A stretch of DNA of 21,101 nt from a virus, in IMG/VR virus record IMGVR_UViG_3300049255_000569, positions 1 to 21,101 of that record. One strand, given 5' to 3'. Numbering within the stretch: position 1 is the stretch's first letter; every line of letters begins with the position of its first letter. Shown one piece after another: positions 7,460 through 13,934 of the stretch. The translations under genes and the position numbers were made by a program. The notes under the pieces are model-generated. The model was not told where the DNA came from, did no database searches, and saw only the letters and a list, made by a program, of their open reading frames with translations.

Positions 7460-7475
7460 CGGAAGGATTCCTCCC

Positions 7476-7916
7476 ATGACCAACTACAACTCCAACAAGG
7501 CGCAGCCCGGCGTGCAGCCGAAGCAGTTGCCCACCGGCGACATGGCGGTCTATGCCGCCTATGCCTTCCCGAGCGTGTCGCCGCCGACGCTCAACACCGG
7601 CGACACGATCACCATGATGACAGTGCCCACCGGAGCTACCATCACGGGCGTGACGCTCGACGTCGACAAGCTGGACACCGGCGGCTCGCCGGCGATCAAG
7701 CTCAACGTCGGCGACGCGACGGTCGCCAACCGGTTCATCAGCCAGACGACCGCGGGCCAAGCAGGCGGCTATCAGGTGCCGAACATCAACGGCGCGATCG
7801 GCAACCAGTACCAGGCGAATACCCCGATCCTGGTGACCGTGCAGACCGGAGCGGCGGGTGCCGTCCAGGCCGGCGCCGCCATCCGGCTGGTCGTCAACTA
7901 CTCGATGGATCCGTAG
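7476..7916 (+). CDS. Putative capsid decoration protein
   Basis: A 146-residue protein directly after the coat gene. The start has GGAAGG about 10 bases upstream. It is rich in Thr, Gly, Val and Ala with alternating beta-strand patterns (TITMMTVPTGATITGVTLDV, residues about 46-65) and ends in a beta-strand and YSMDP. It has no signal peptide or membrane segment. Small beta-rich proteins immediately after the coat in tailed phages are commonly head decoration or stabilising proteins; that role is inferred here from position and composition. I do not recognise a named family. The gene is preceded by a terminator-like hairpin, so its level is probably set lower than the coat's unless it has its own promoter. 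Confidence 0.6.
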   Translation: MTNYNSNKAQPGVQPKQLPTGDMAVYAAYAFPSVSPPTLNTGDTITMMTVPTGATITGVTLDVDKLDTGGSPAIKLNVGDATVANRFISQTTAGQAGGYQVPNINGAIGNQYQANTPILVTVQTGAAGAVQAGAAIRLVVNYSMDP

Positions 7917-7963
7917 AGGAGCCGTCAGCCGTCGGCGCTCAGCGTTCGGCCGGGGCGTATCTC

Positions 7964-7991
7964 CGCTGACCGCTGATCGCTGACCGCTGGC
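7964..7991. repeat. Four 7-bp tandem units (CGCTGAC-like)
   Basis: CGCTGAC, CGCTGAT, CGCTGAC and CGCTGGC lie in a row after the decoration gene. The reverse motif GTCAGC occurs at 7924-7929, so the region can also fold into a hairpin. It lies between the 3' ends of the decoration gene and the opposite-strand gene at 8009-8275, and may serve as a two-sided transcription stop. Confidence 0.6.
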
Positions 7992-8008
7992 TGTTACCCG
8001 CTTCTCAC

Positions 8009-8275
8009 TCAGCCCACGCCGACAGTGGGCTGGCTCGCCAATGCGGCGATCGTCGCGTCGAGCTGCTCGCAGGCAGCTTCGAGGCCGCACTGGGCGCGCT
8101 GGGGCAGAGCATCGCCCTCGCGCCGCAGATAGCTCATGACGGAGCGTCGCAGTGCCGCCAGGGCGCAGGCCATTTCGGCGCCGGTGCGCGGATCGGCCGT
8201 CATCGGAAGCTGCAGCGGCAGAAAGAGGATGCCGCCCTCGGGATCGAGCGCGCCTAGGCGGGCTGAGTTGGTCAT
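8009..8275 (-). CDS. Small hypothetical protein on the opposite strand
   Basis: An 88-residue reading frame running against the structural genes. It starts MTNSARLGALDPEGGILFLP, with an AGGGG-like ribosome site about 7 bases upstream (on the minus strand). The C-terminal half is a plausible amphipathic helix pair (ALAALRRSVMSYLRREGDAL, then LEAACEQLDATIAALASQ). No gene occupies this stretch on the + strand: the region 7917-8422 is otherwise empty. No family is recognised. Its helical, small, antisense-placed nature would fit a small regulator or moron, but that is only position-based. It could also be a chance frame in G/C-rich DNA, though the amino-acid composition looks protein-like. Confidence 0.5.
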   Translation of the reverse strand: MTNSARLGALDPEGGILFLPLQLPMTADPRTGAEMACALAALRRSVMSYLRREGDALPQRAQCGLEAACEQLDATIAALASQPTVGVG

Positions 8276-8422
8276 CGAAATCCCCTGAGACAGCCCGGTT
8301 GATCGACAGTGCGTCAGGTTAGCCAGGCTTCGGTGTCCGATCTCGCGTCAACAAAGTGGCAAATGACCTGTCCTGTTCACGCAAGCGTCGTGTCCTTCGC
8401 AACCCCAGCAGGAGAAATTCCC

Positions 8423-8635
8423 ATGAAGCTCAAGGGCAAAGGCAGCCATGGCTCACCCCGTCACACCGAAACCCGCGGGCCCGGCCCGGTCGCCGGTGCG
8501 GGCGAGCTCACCATCGGTCACGGTCCGGGACCGGCGGCCAAGCGCGTGCGTCCGGCGATGGCAAACGAGCCGCAGCCGGCGGCGAGCGGCGGCACGCCGG
8601 ACTCGCCCTCCGCCGGCGACGACGACGAGGACTAG
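8423..8635 (+). CDS. Small disordered protein with acidic C-terminus
   Basis: A 70-residue protein. The start MKLKGKGSHG at 8423 is chosen because AGGAG (8410-8414) is 8 bases upstream; the open frame extends further to 8309 without a ribosome site. The sequence is rich in Gly, Pro, Ser and Ala, basic at the N-terminus and ending DDDED, so it is probably unstructured. It lies between the decoration-like gene and the head-tail adaptor. No family is recognised. Roles such as a minor head component or an assembly chaperone are possible but unsupported. Confidence 0.55.
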   Translation: MKLKGKGSHGSPRHTETRGPGPVAGAGELTIGHGPGPAAKRVRPAMANEPQPAASGGTPDSPSAGDDDED

Positions 8636-8692
8636 CCCGTACCGCCCGGCCTTCGCCGCCGGCTGAAAGCCAATCCGGATGGAGGTCTCGCG

Positions 8693-9355
8693 ATGACGAC
8701 CTATGGCGATATGCAGGCGCGGATTGCGGACGAGTTGGGTGGACGGTCCGACCTGTCCTCTCAAATCCAGCACGCGATCCAGTCCGCGATCGCCAAATGG
8801 GAACGCGAGCGCTTCTACTTCAACGAGCTGCGCGCGGCGAATGCGTTCAACACCGTCCGAGGCCAGGAGTTCTATGGGGCTGCGGACTACGCGCCGCTCG
8901 CCGCGCTCGCGCATCTCGACAAGGTGACGGTCCTGGTCAGCGGCAACCGCTACACCTTGTCGCCGCGCCTCGCGCAATATCTCGAGGACATCTCGGTCAA
9001 CCCGATCGTCCAAGGCCAGCCCGTGGACTACGCATACTATGCCGAGCAGCTGAGGCTCTACCCCATTCCCGACAATGCCTATGCCATCAGCCTGCTCGGC
9101 ACCACGCGCTTCGCGGCCCTCGTCAACTCGGGCGACAGCAACGCCTGGACGCTCGACGCCGAGGCGCTGATCCGCTGCGAGGCGAAGTCGGACCTCTACG
9201 AGAGCATCCTGCAACAGCCGGACCTCGCCGACCGCATGCGCGTCCTGATCCATGGTGATCCGACCAAGCCCGGCCACCGCGGCTATCTCTACGCGCTCAA
9301 GGCCGAGACGACACGGCGGACCGCGGTCAGCCATATGCGGCCGAGCTATTTCTGA
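8693..9355 (+). CDS. Head-tail adaptor, SU10-adaptor-like
   Basis: A 220-residue protein probably forming the ring below the portal that links head to the short tail. It opens MTTYGDMQARIADELGGRSD followed by a helix (QIQHAIQSAIAKWERERFYF, residues about 24-43), the pattern of podoviral adaptor proteins annotated as phage adaptor. The middle is beta-rich (LDKVTVLVSGNRYTLSPR), followed by the segment VDYAYYAEQLRLYPIPDNAY typical of the family, and a helical C-terminus. GGAGG a few bases before the ATG supports the start. It precedes the tail nozzle gene, the usual podovirus order. Confidence 0.8.
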   Translation: MTTYGDMQARIADELGGRSDLSSQIQHAIQSAIAKWERERFYFNELRAANAFNTVRGQEFYGAADYAPLAALAHLDKVTVLVSGNRYTLSPRLAQYLEDISVNPIVQGQPVDYAYYAEQLRLYPIPDNAYAISLLGTTRFAALVNSGDSNAWTLDAEALIRCEAKSDLYESILQQPDLADRMRVLIHGDPTKPGHRGYLYALKAETTRRTAVSHMRPSYF

Positions 9356-9467
9356 GCCCATTTCGGGCGGTGCCACCGACGGTTGAAACCGCCTGCGGTC
9401 TTCAGCTCAGCCGCTGATTTGTTCCACCGGTCTCTTCGTCCGGCCCACCATACCGAAAGGACGACGC

Positions 9468-10988
9468 ATGCCGTCAGCGCCGATCATCCTGCCGGTCGCC
9501 GAATGGGCGCCGGACATGCCGGCGTTCCAAAATCCGGGCTGCGGCAACGTGCGCAACGTGGTGCCGCGCACTCAGGCGAGCTATGGGCCGCTGCCGGGCC
9601 TCACGGTCTATTCGAACGCGCTGGCCCATCGTTGCCAGGGGGCGGCCGCGTTTCTCGACACCGCCGGTAACGTCAACCTGTTCGCAGGGGACGCCCACGA
9701 CCTCTACGCGTTGACCTCGGCCGGGTCCACGTGGTCGACGGTCAGCAAGACCAATGCGCATCCGTATGCGGCGCCGAGCGACAGCATGTGGAATTTCGCG
9801 CTGTTTGGCCCGCGCGTGCTGGCCACGGATATCGCCGACCCGATCCAGAGCTTCGTGCTCGGGTCCTCGACCGCGTTTGCCGATCTCTCGGCGTCGGCGC
9901 CGCGGTGCCGCTATCTCGCCGTGGTGCGCAACTTCCTGGTCGCGGCCAACACCGACGATTCGACGAACGGCCCGCAGCCGCAGCGCGTGTGGTGGTCAGC
10001 GCTCAACGACCCGACGAACTGGCCGACCCCCGGTACGGCCGCCGCGGCGGAGGTGCAGTCGGACTACAACGACCTCTTGGGCGCGGGCGGCTGGATCCAG
10101 GGGATCGTCGGCAATCTCGGCACGGCGGACGGGGCGGTGTTCATGGAGCGCGCGGTGTGGCGCATGGTGTATGCGGGGCCGCCGGCGGTCTTCTACTTTT
10201 TCACGGCCGAGGGTGCGCGCGGCACGCCCGCACCCGGCTCGATCGTGCAGCTCGGGCCGCTCGTCTATTACCTTGGTCGCGACGGCTTCTACGTATTCGA
10301 CGGCACGACCAGCCGGCCGATCGGCGTCAATAAGATCGATAAATACTTCTACAGCAACGTCGACCAGAACAACCTGGCGCGTGTCGTCGGCGCCATCGAC
10401 CCGATCAACAAGCTCGTCATGTGGGCGTGGCCCGACCTTGCCGCGTCGAACGGCAATCCCAATCACCTCTTGATCTACAACTGGCAGCTCGATCGCTGGA
10501 GCATCGCCGACCTGACCGTGGAGACCCTGCTGTCGCTGATGTCGTTCGGCGTATCGCTCGACGCGATGGACGTCTATGGGACGTTCGACAGCATGCCGCA
10601 GTTTCCGCTCGACTCGCGCGTGTGGACCGGCGGCAAGGATATCCTGGCCGCGTTCGACCCGAACCACTGCCTCAACTTCTTCAACGGCCAGAACCTGGCC
10701 GCGACCGTCGATACGACCGAACTGCAGCCGTTCCCCGGACGCACGGCCTTGATCAAGAATACGCGCCCCCTGGTCGACGGCGGGGTGCCGTCAGTCGCGA
10801 TCGGCACGCGCAACCGCCTGGTCGATGCCGCGGGTTTCGACGCCGCGGCGCCGATGAACAGCCTCGGCACCTGCCCGCAGCGGGCAACAGGTCGCTATGT
10901 GCGCGGCGAGATCACGATCCCGGCCGGCGCCTCCTGGACGCATATCCAGGGCCTGGAGCTGGACGCGACGCCTGCCGGAGTCAGGTAA
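9468..10988 (+). CDS. Tail nozzle / packaged DNA stabilisation protein (P22 gp10-like)
   Basis: A 506-residue protein likely forming the tail nozzle that plugs the portal and retains packaged DNA. It is beta-rich throughout, with beta-propeller-like repeated blades, for example VFMERAVWRMVYAGPPAVFY and YYLGRDGFYVFDGTTSRPIG (residues about 270-290), followed by NKIDKYFYSNVDQNN and the blade LLIYNWQLDRWSIADL. This motif order is typical of podoviral stabilisation/nozzle proteins. AAAGGA about 8 bases before the ATG supports the start. The stop overlaps the next start (TAATG), so the downstream small gene is likely coupled. Family call is by pattern; the exact P22 gp10 relationship is not verified. 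Confidence 0.72.
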   Translation: MPSAPIILPVAEWAPDMPAFQNPGCGNVRNVVPRTQASYGPLPGLTVYSNALAHRCQGAAAFLDTAGNVNLFAGDAHDLYALTSAGSTWSTVSKTNAHPYAAPSDSMWNFALFGPRVLATDIADPIQSFVLGSSTAFADLSASAPRCRYLAVVRNFLVAANTDDSTNGPQPQRVWWSALNDPTNWPTPGTAAAAEVQSDYNDLLGAGGWIQGIVGNLGTADGAVFMERAVWRMVYAGPPAVFYFFTAEGARGTPAPGSIVQLGPLVYYLGRDGFYVFDGTTSRPIGVNKIDKYFYSNVDQNNLARVVGAIDPINKLVMWAWPDLAASNGNPNHLLIYNWQLDRWSIADLTVETLLSLMSFGVSLDAMDVYGTFDSMPQFPLDSRVWTGGKDILAAFDPNHCLNFFNGQNLAATVDTTELQPFPGRTALIKNTRPLVDGGVPSVAIGTRNRLVDAAGFDAAAPMNSLGTCPQRATGRYVRGEITIPAGASWTHIQGLELDATPAGVR

Positions 10989-11332
10989 TGCCGGTCACCA
11001 ATCCGAACGCCCAGCCGGTGCCGGAGTTTCTGGTCGACGACAAGGAACATCGCCGGCAGATCGCCCGCCGGGTCAACCTCATGACGCAGGGCAAGCTCAA
11101 CGTGACGCTCGACGTGACCCTGGCCGCGAACGCGGCGGGCACCACCGTCACGGACCCGCGCATCAGCTTTTATTCGGCGGCGATCCCGGCGATGGCGATG
11201 ACCGCCAACGCGGCGCGCGAACTGGCGAGCGGCAATGTCTACGTGGACACGTTGGTCAAGGGCAGTTGCGTCGTCCACCACAGCCCCAGCCCCGAGACCG
11301 ACCGCACGATCCGCTTCCTCATCATAGGGTGA
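10988..11332 (+). CDS. Small structural protein of unknown function
   Basis: A 114-residue protein whose ATG overlaps the stop of the nozzle gene (TAATG), a sign of coupled translation. An N-terminal charged helix (FLVDDKEHRRQIARRVNLMT) is followed by a beta-rich region with TLAANAAGTTVTDPRISFYS and a C-terminal strand, RTIRFLIIG. No membrane segment or signal peptide. No family is recognised. Position between nozzle and ejection-type genes suggests a minor tail or virion protein. Confidence 0.75.
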   Translation: MPVTNPNAQPVPEFLVDDKEHRRQIARRVNLMTQGKLNVTLDVTLAANAAGTTVTDPRISFYSAAIPAMAMTANAARELASGNVYVDTLVKGSCVVHHSPSPETDRTIRFLIIG

Positions 11333-11336
11333 TCTC

Positions 11337-11924
11337 ATGACAGGCTTTTCGAGCCCGGTCGCCGGCGGCGGCCTCGACGCCTTGGGCGGCGGGTTGCCCG
11401 CATCCGCGCTGATGCAGCTGCTCGCGCGCACCGGCGTCAGCGGGCTGCCGGGCAGCCTGGCGCCGCAAGTCCCGACCTTGCCCGGTGCGCCGCGCGGGGC
11501 CGCCGGGCCGCTGCCGCCGATGCCGGCGGCGCCTCAGCCGCCGAACACGACGCTGGGCGCTCTGACGGCGCTCGGCAACGGGTCGCTGGGCAGGGTGCTC
11601 GCCGGCACTGCGGCCAGCACCCAGCCGTTCATGTGGCAGGCGAGCACCGGCTTGTTCGGGGGCAACGGGCCGTTGTTCGGCGTCGGCGCGCCGTTCGGGC
11701 CCGGCGGATTGTTCGGATCGACGCCTGCAACATGGGGCAGCGTCGATCCCTGGAGCACGCTGAGCGCCGCGCAGCTTGGCGGGCTGAACGCGGGGACAGG
11801 CATGGGTTTCGATACGGGTGCGGGCGCTCTCGGCGCTGGTGCAGCCGGCGCAGCATCCGCCGCCGCGGCGCCCTATATCGATCCGCTGGCGGCGATGATC
11901 GGCTTCTCGATGGGCGGCGTTTGA
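11337..11924 (+). CDS. Gly/Ala/Pro-rich putative virion protein
   Basis: A 195-residue protein of low complexity, starting 4 bases after the previous stop. It is dominated by Gly, Ala, Pro and Leu, with repeated LFG-type turns (TGLFGGNGPLFGVGAPFGPG, residues about 103-122) and an Ala-rich helix near the end (ALGAGAAGAASAAAA). No catalytic motif. Its stop overlaps the next start (TGATG). Such flexible hydrophobic proteins beside ejection genes are often internal virion or pilot proteins that leave with the DNA; this is inference from position and composition. Confidence 0.6.
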   Translation: MTGFSSPVAGGGLDALGGGLPASALMQLLARTGVSGLPGSLAPQVPTLPGAPRGAAGPLPPMPAAPQPPNTTLGALTALGNGSLGRVLAGTAASTQPFMWQASTGLFGGNGPLFGVGAPFGPGGLFGSTPATWGSVDPWSTLSAAQLGGLNAGTGMGFDTGAGALGAGAAGAASAAAAPYIDPLAAMIGFSMGGV

Positions 11925-12421
11925 TGCGGCTGCGCGCGGTCGCAGCGCACGACCTGCCGGAGCTCTGGCCGCAGCTCCGTGAGCGCGTGGCGAGCTGTTG
12001 CGCGCGCAGCGGCGGGAAATACGAGCCGCTCGACGTGCTGATGCATTGCCTGTCCCGGCGCATGGACCTCTGGCTTGCGATCGAGAATCGCGACGGCGAG
12101 AGCTGTGAGCCAGCCGCGCCCACGCATGCGGGGGCGCCGGCGGGCGACCTGGCTTGGCGGCCCGCGGATCGGGAGTGCGCCAGAATAGCGGCGCTCGCGA
12201 TTACGGAGATCGTCGTCTATCCGCGGATCACGGTGTGCAAGCTGCTCGCGTGTACGGGCGACGACGCACAGCGGTGGATCGATCTGCTGGCGCCGCTTGA
12301 AACCTGGGCCAAGGCGCAAGGTTGTGCCGTGATGGAGCCGATCTGCCGGCCGGGATGGGAGCGCCAGCTGAAGCCGGCGGGATACCGCAAAACCCACGTC
12401 GTTTTGGAGAAGAGCCTATGA
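11924..12421 (+). CDS. GNAT-like phage protein
   Basis: A 165-residue protein starting at the overlap TGATG with the preceding gene. It has an N-terminal strand-helix (MRLRAVAAHDLPELWPQLRE), a segment MDLWLAIENRDGE, a core ITEIVVYPRITVCKLLACTG (residues about 95-114), a helix DDAQRWIDLLAPLETWAKAQ and the ending GWERQLKPAGYRKTHVVLEK. This layout, with the terminal strand GYRKTHVVLEK, is the GCN5-like acetyltransferase fold as seen in phage virion-region proteins. The usual acetyl-CoA P-loop (Q/RxxGxG/A) is not clearly present, so it may be non-catalytic. A Cys pair is at 25-26. Acetyl transfer is therefore uncertain. Its stop overlaps the next start (ATGA). Confidence 0.7.
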   Translation: MRLRAVAAHDLPELWPQLRERVASCCARSGGKYEPLDVLMHCLSRRMDLWLAIENRDGESCEPAAPTHAGAPAGDLAWRPADRECARIAALAITEIVVYPRITVCKLLACTGDDAQRWIDLLAPLETWAKAQGCAVMEPICRPGWERQLKPAGYRKTHVVLEKSL

Positions 12422-13554
12422 CCACTCGGTTCGATCGGGAGTGCTGGATCTGCGACGCTCAGAACGGGATCGCGGCGTTCGGCGGCGGTTCCGTCCAACC
12501 GGCCGGGAACACGACCACGACGCAGACGACGAACCCGTGGCCGGGCCAGCAGCCGTATCTCGGCGATTATTTCCAGCAGGCGCAGAACTTCTACGACGGG
12601 GGTCCGACCAGCTTCAATCCGGCGAACGCGCCGCAGTATTATCCGGGCCAGACCGTCGCCCCGTTCACGCCCCAGCAGACGCAGGCGATTGGCATGGCGA
12701 CGTCGCTCGCGCAAAACGACCCGACGACCGCCGCGGCGCAGAACGCCGGCAATCGATATCTATCCGGATCGATGTTGGGCGCCAACCCGGAGAACTCGCT
12801 CCTCTCGCCGTACACGAGCGGCGCCATGCTGAACAGCAATCCCGAGAACGCGTATCTGTCGCCGTTCCTCAGCGGCACTCTTATGAGCGCGCAGAATCCG
12901 TATTTCCAGGCAGCGGCGAACTCCACGCTCGCCAACGTGGTGCCCGGGCTCGAGGCGCAGTTCAACCAGGGCAACAGCCTCAACAATCCCGGCGTCGCCT
13001 ATGCCGTGTCGCAAGGTGCCGCCAACGCGTTGGCGCCCGAGGCATTCGCGAACTATCAGCAAGGGCTGTCGAATGCGCTCTCTGCCGCGCAGCAGGTCGG
13101 CCAGAACTACAACACCGGCCAAGGCAGCCAGCTCGCGGCACTCGGCCAGCTCGGCCAGAATTTCAACACCGCCGCCGGCCAGCAGATCCAGTCGCTCGCT
13201 TTGGCGCCGCAGATCCAGGCCCCTGGCTTCAACGACAGCAGCCAGCTCTACAATGCCGGCGCGGAAAGCCAGGCGCAGAACCAGGCGAACATCGATGCCG
13301 CCATCAATCAGTGGAACTACCAGCAGCAATTGCCGATGCAGATGCTGGCAAATTACGGCAACTCGATCCAGGGCGGCTACGGCTCCACGTCGACGATCTC
13401 GCAGCCGTACTACCAGAACCAGACCGCCAATATCCTGGGCGGCGCGCTGGGCGGCGGCATGCTCGGCAACATGCTGGGTGGCTCGCTCGGCATCGGGTCC
13501 GGCATGGGCGCCTTGGGCGGCGCCGGGCTCGGCACGCTGCTCGCATTCCTATAA
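12418..13554 (+). CDS. Gln/Asn-rich putative ejection or internal virion protein
   Basis: A 378-residue protein whose ATG (12418) overlaps the previous stop (ATGA), which decides the start over earlier in-frame codons. Residues 25-110 are Thr, Gln, Asn and Pro rich; 116-133 and 134-151 are two copies of an 18-residue repeat (SGxMLxxNPENxxLSPxx), with the start of a third; 160-310 are a long Ala/Gln-rich helical region with a second pair of repeats (GQNYNTGQGSQLAALGQ and GQNFNTAAGQQIQSLAL); 338-378 are a Gly-rich hydrophobic tail that could insert into a membrane. This matches the style of podoviral DNA ejection or pilot proteins. A Cys pair CWIC at 9-12 is unexplained. Function inferred. Confidence 0.65.
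   Translation: MTTRFDRECWICDAQNGIAAFGGGSVQPAGNTTTTQTTNPWPGQQPYLGDYFQQAQNFYDGGPTSFNPANAPQYYPGQTVAPFTPQQTQAIGMATSLAQNDPTTAAAQNAGNRYLSGSMLGANPENSLLSPYTSGAMLNSNPENAYLSPFLSGTLMSAQNPYFQAAANSTLANVVPGLEAQFNQGNSLNNPGVAYAVSQGAANALAPEAFANYQQGLSNALSAAQQVGQNYNTGQGSQLAALGQLGQNFNTAAGQQIQSLALAPQIQAPGFNDSSQLYNAGAESQAQNQANIDAAINQWNYQQQLPMQMLANYGNSIQGGYGSTSTISQPYYQNQTANILGGALGGGMLGNMLGGSLGIGSGMGALGGAGLGTLLAFL
12763..12870 (+). repeat. 18-residue tandem repeat inside the ejection-type protein
   Basis: Two adjacent units encode SGSMLGANPENSLLSPYT and SGAMLNSNPENAYLSPFL (residues 116-151). A partial third begins SGTLM. DNA copies have diverged, so this is an old protein repeat rather than a recent slippage. Confidence 0.8.
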
Positions 13555-13574
13555 CCGCGATCTGGAGCATGCCG

Positions 13575-13871
13575 ATGGCCGGCTTCTTCGATTTGAGCGA
13601 TCCCGACAACGCGGCTCTCTTGGGCATGGCCTCGGGCCTGCTGCAGGCCGGAGCGCCCTCGCGGCTGCCGATGCCGTTGGGCGTCGCGCTTGGCCGCAGC
13701 CTGCAGGCCGGCATTCAAGCCGGCCAGCGAGCCGAAGCCGGCAATCGTCTTCGCGCCGATCCCCTGGCCGTGCTTCGTCGCCGCCTCGCAGCGGCTGGCC
13801 CCGCTCCGTACGGCATGGGGCCGATCGGCGCATGGCCCGGAGTGTGGGGCGCCCCGCCGGTTTTACGGTAG
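13575..13871 (+). CDS. Small virion-region protein, possibly a shortened form
   Basis: A 98-residue protein. GGAG at 13564-13567 is 7 bases before the ATG at 13575 (MAGFFDLSDP), which I prefer to the ATG at 13569. Residues 8-52 (DPDNAALLGMASGLLQAGAP onward to GVALGRSLQAGIQAGQRAEA) resemble the N-terminal part of longer phage internal virion proteins that start with a similar helical Gly/Ala-rich motif. The rest is Ala/Arg/Pro-rich and ends GVWGAPPVLR. It may be a shortened remnant of such a protein or a complete small one. It is the last gene before the strong terminator at 13895. Confidence 0.55.
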   Translation: MAGFFDLSDPDNAALLGMASGLLQAGAPSRLPMPLGVALGRSLQAGIQAGQRAEAGNRLRADPLAVLRRRLAAAGPAPYGMGPIGAWPGVWGAPPVLR

Positions 13872-13894
13872 CCACAATCCGCTGGCGCCCGCAT

Positions 13895-13924
13895 GGCCGC
13901 TCCGACCGAGCGGCCTTTTTGTTT
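13895..13924 (+). terminator. Strong intrinsic terminator ending the head/tail operon
   Basis: A perfect 8-bp G/C-rich stem (13895-13902 with 13908-13915), loop CGACC, is followed at once by TTTTTGTTT. It closes the run of overlapping genes and separates them from the tail fibre gene, whose ribosome site (GGAG, 13925-13928) starts right after the T-tract. Confidence 0.88.
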
Positions 13925-13934
13925 GGAGTGATGC

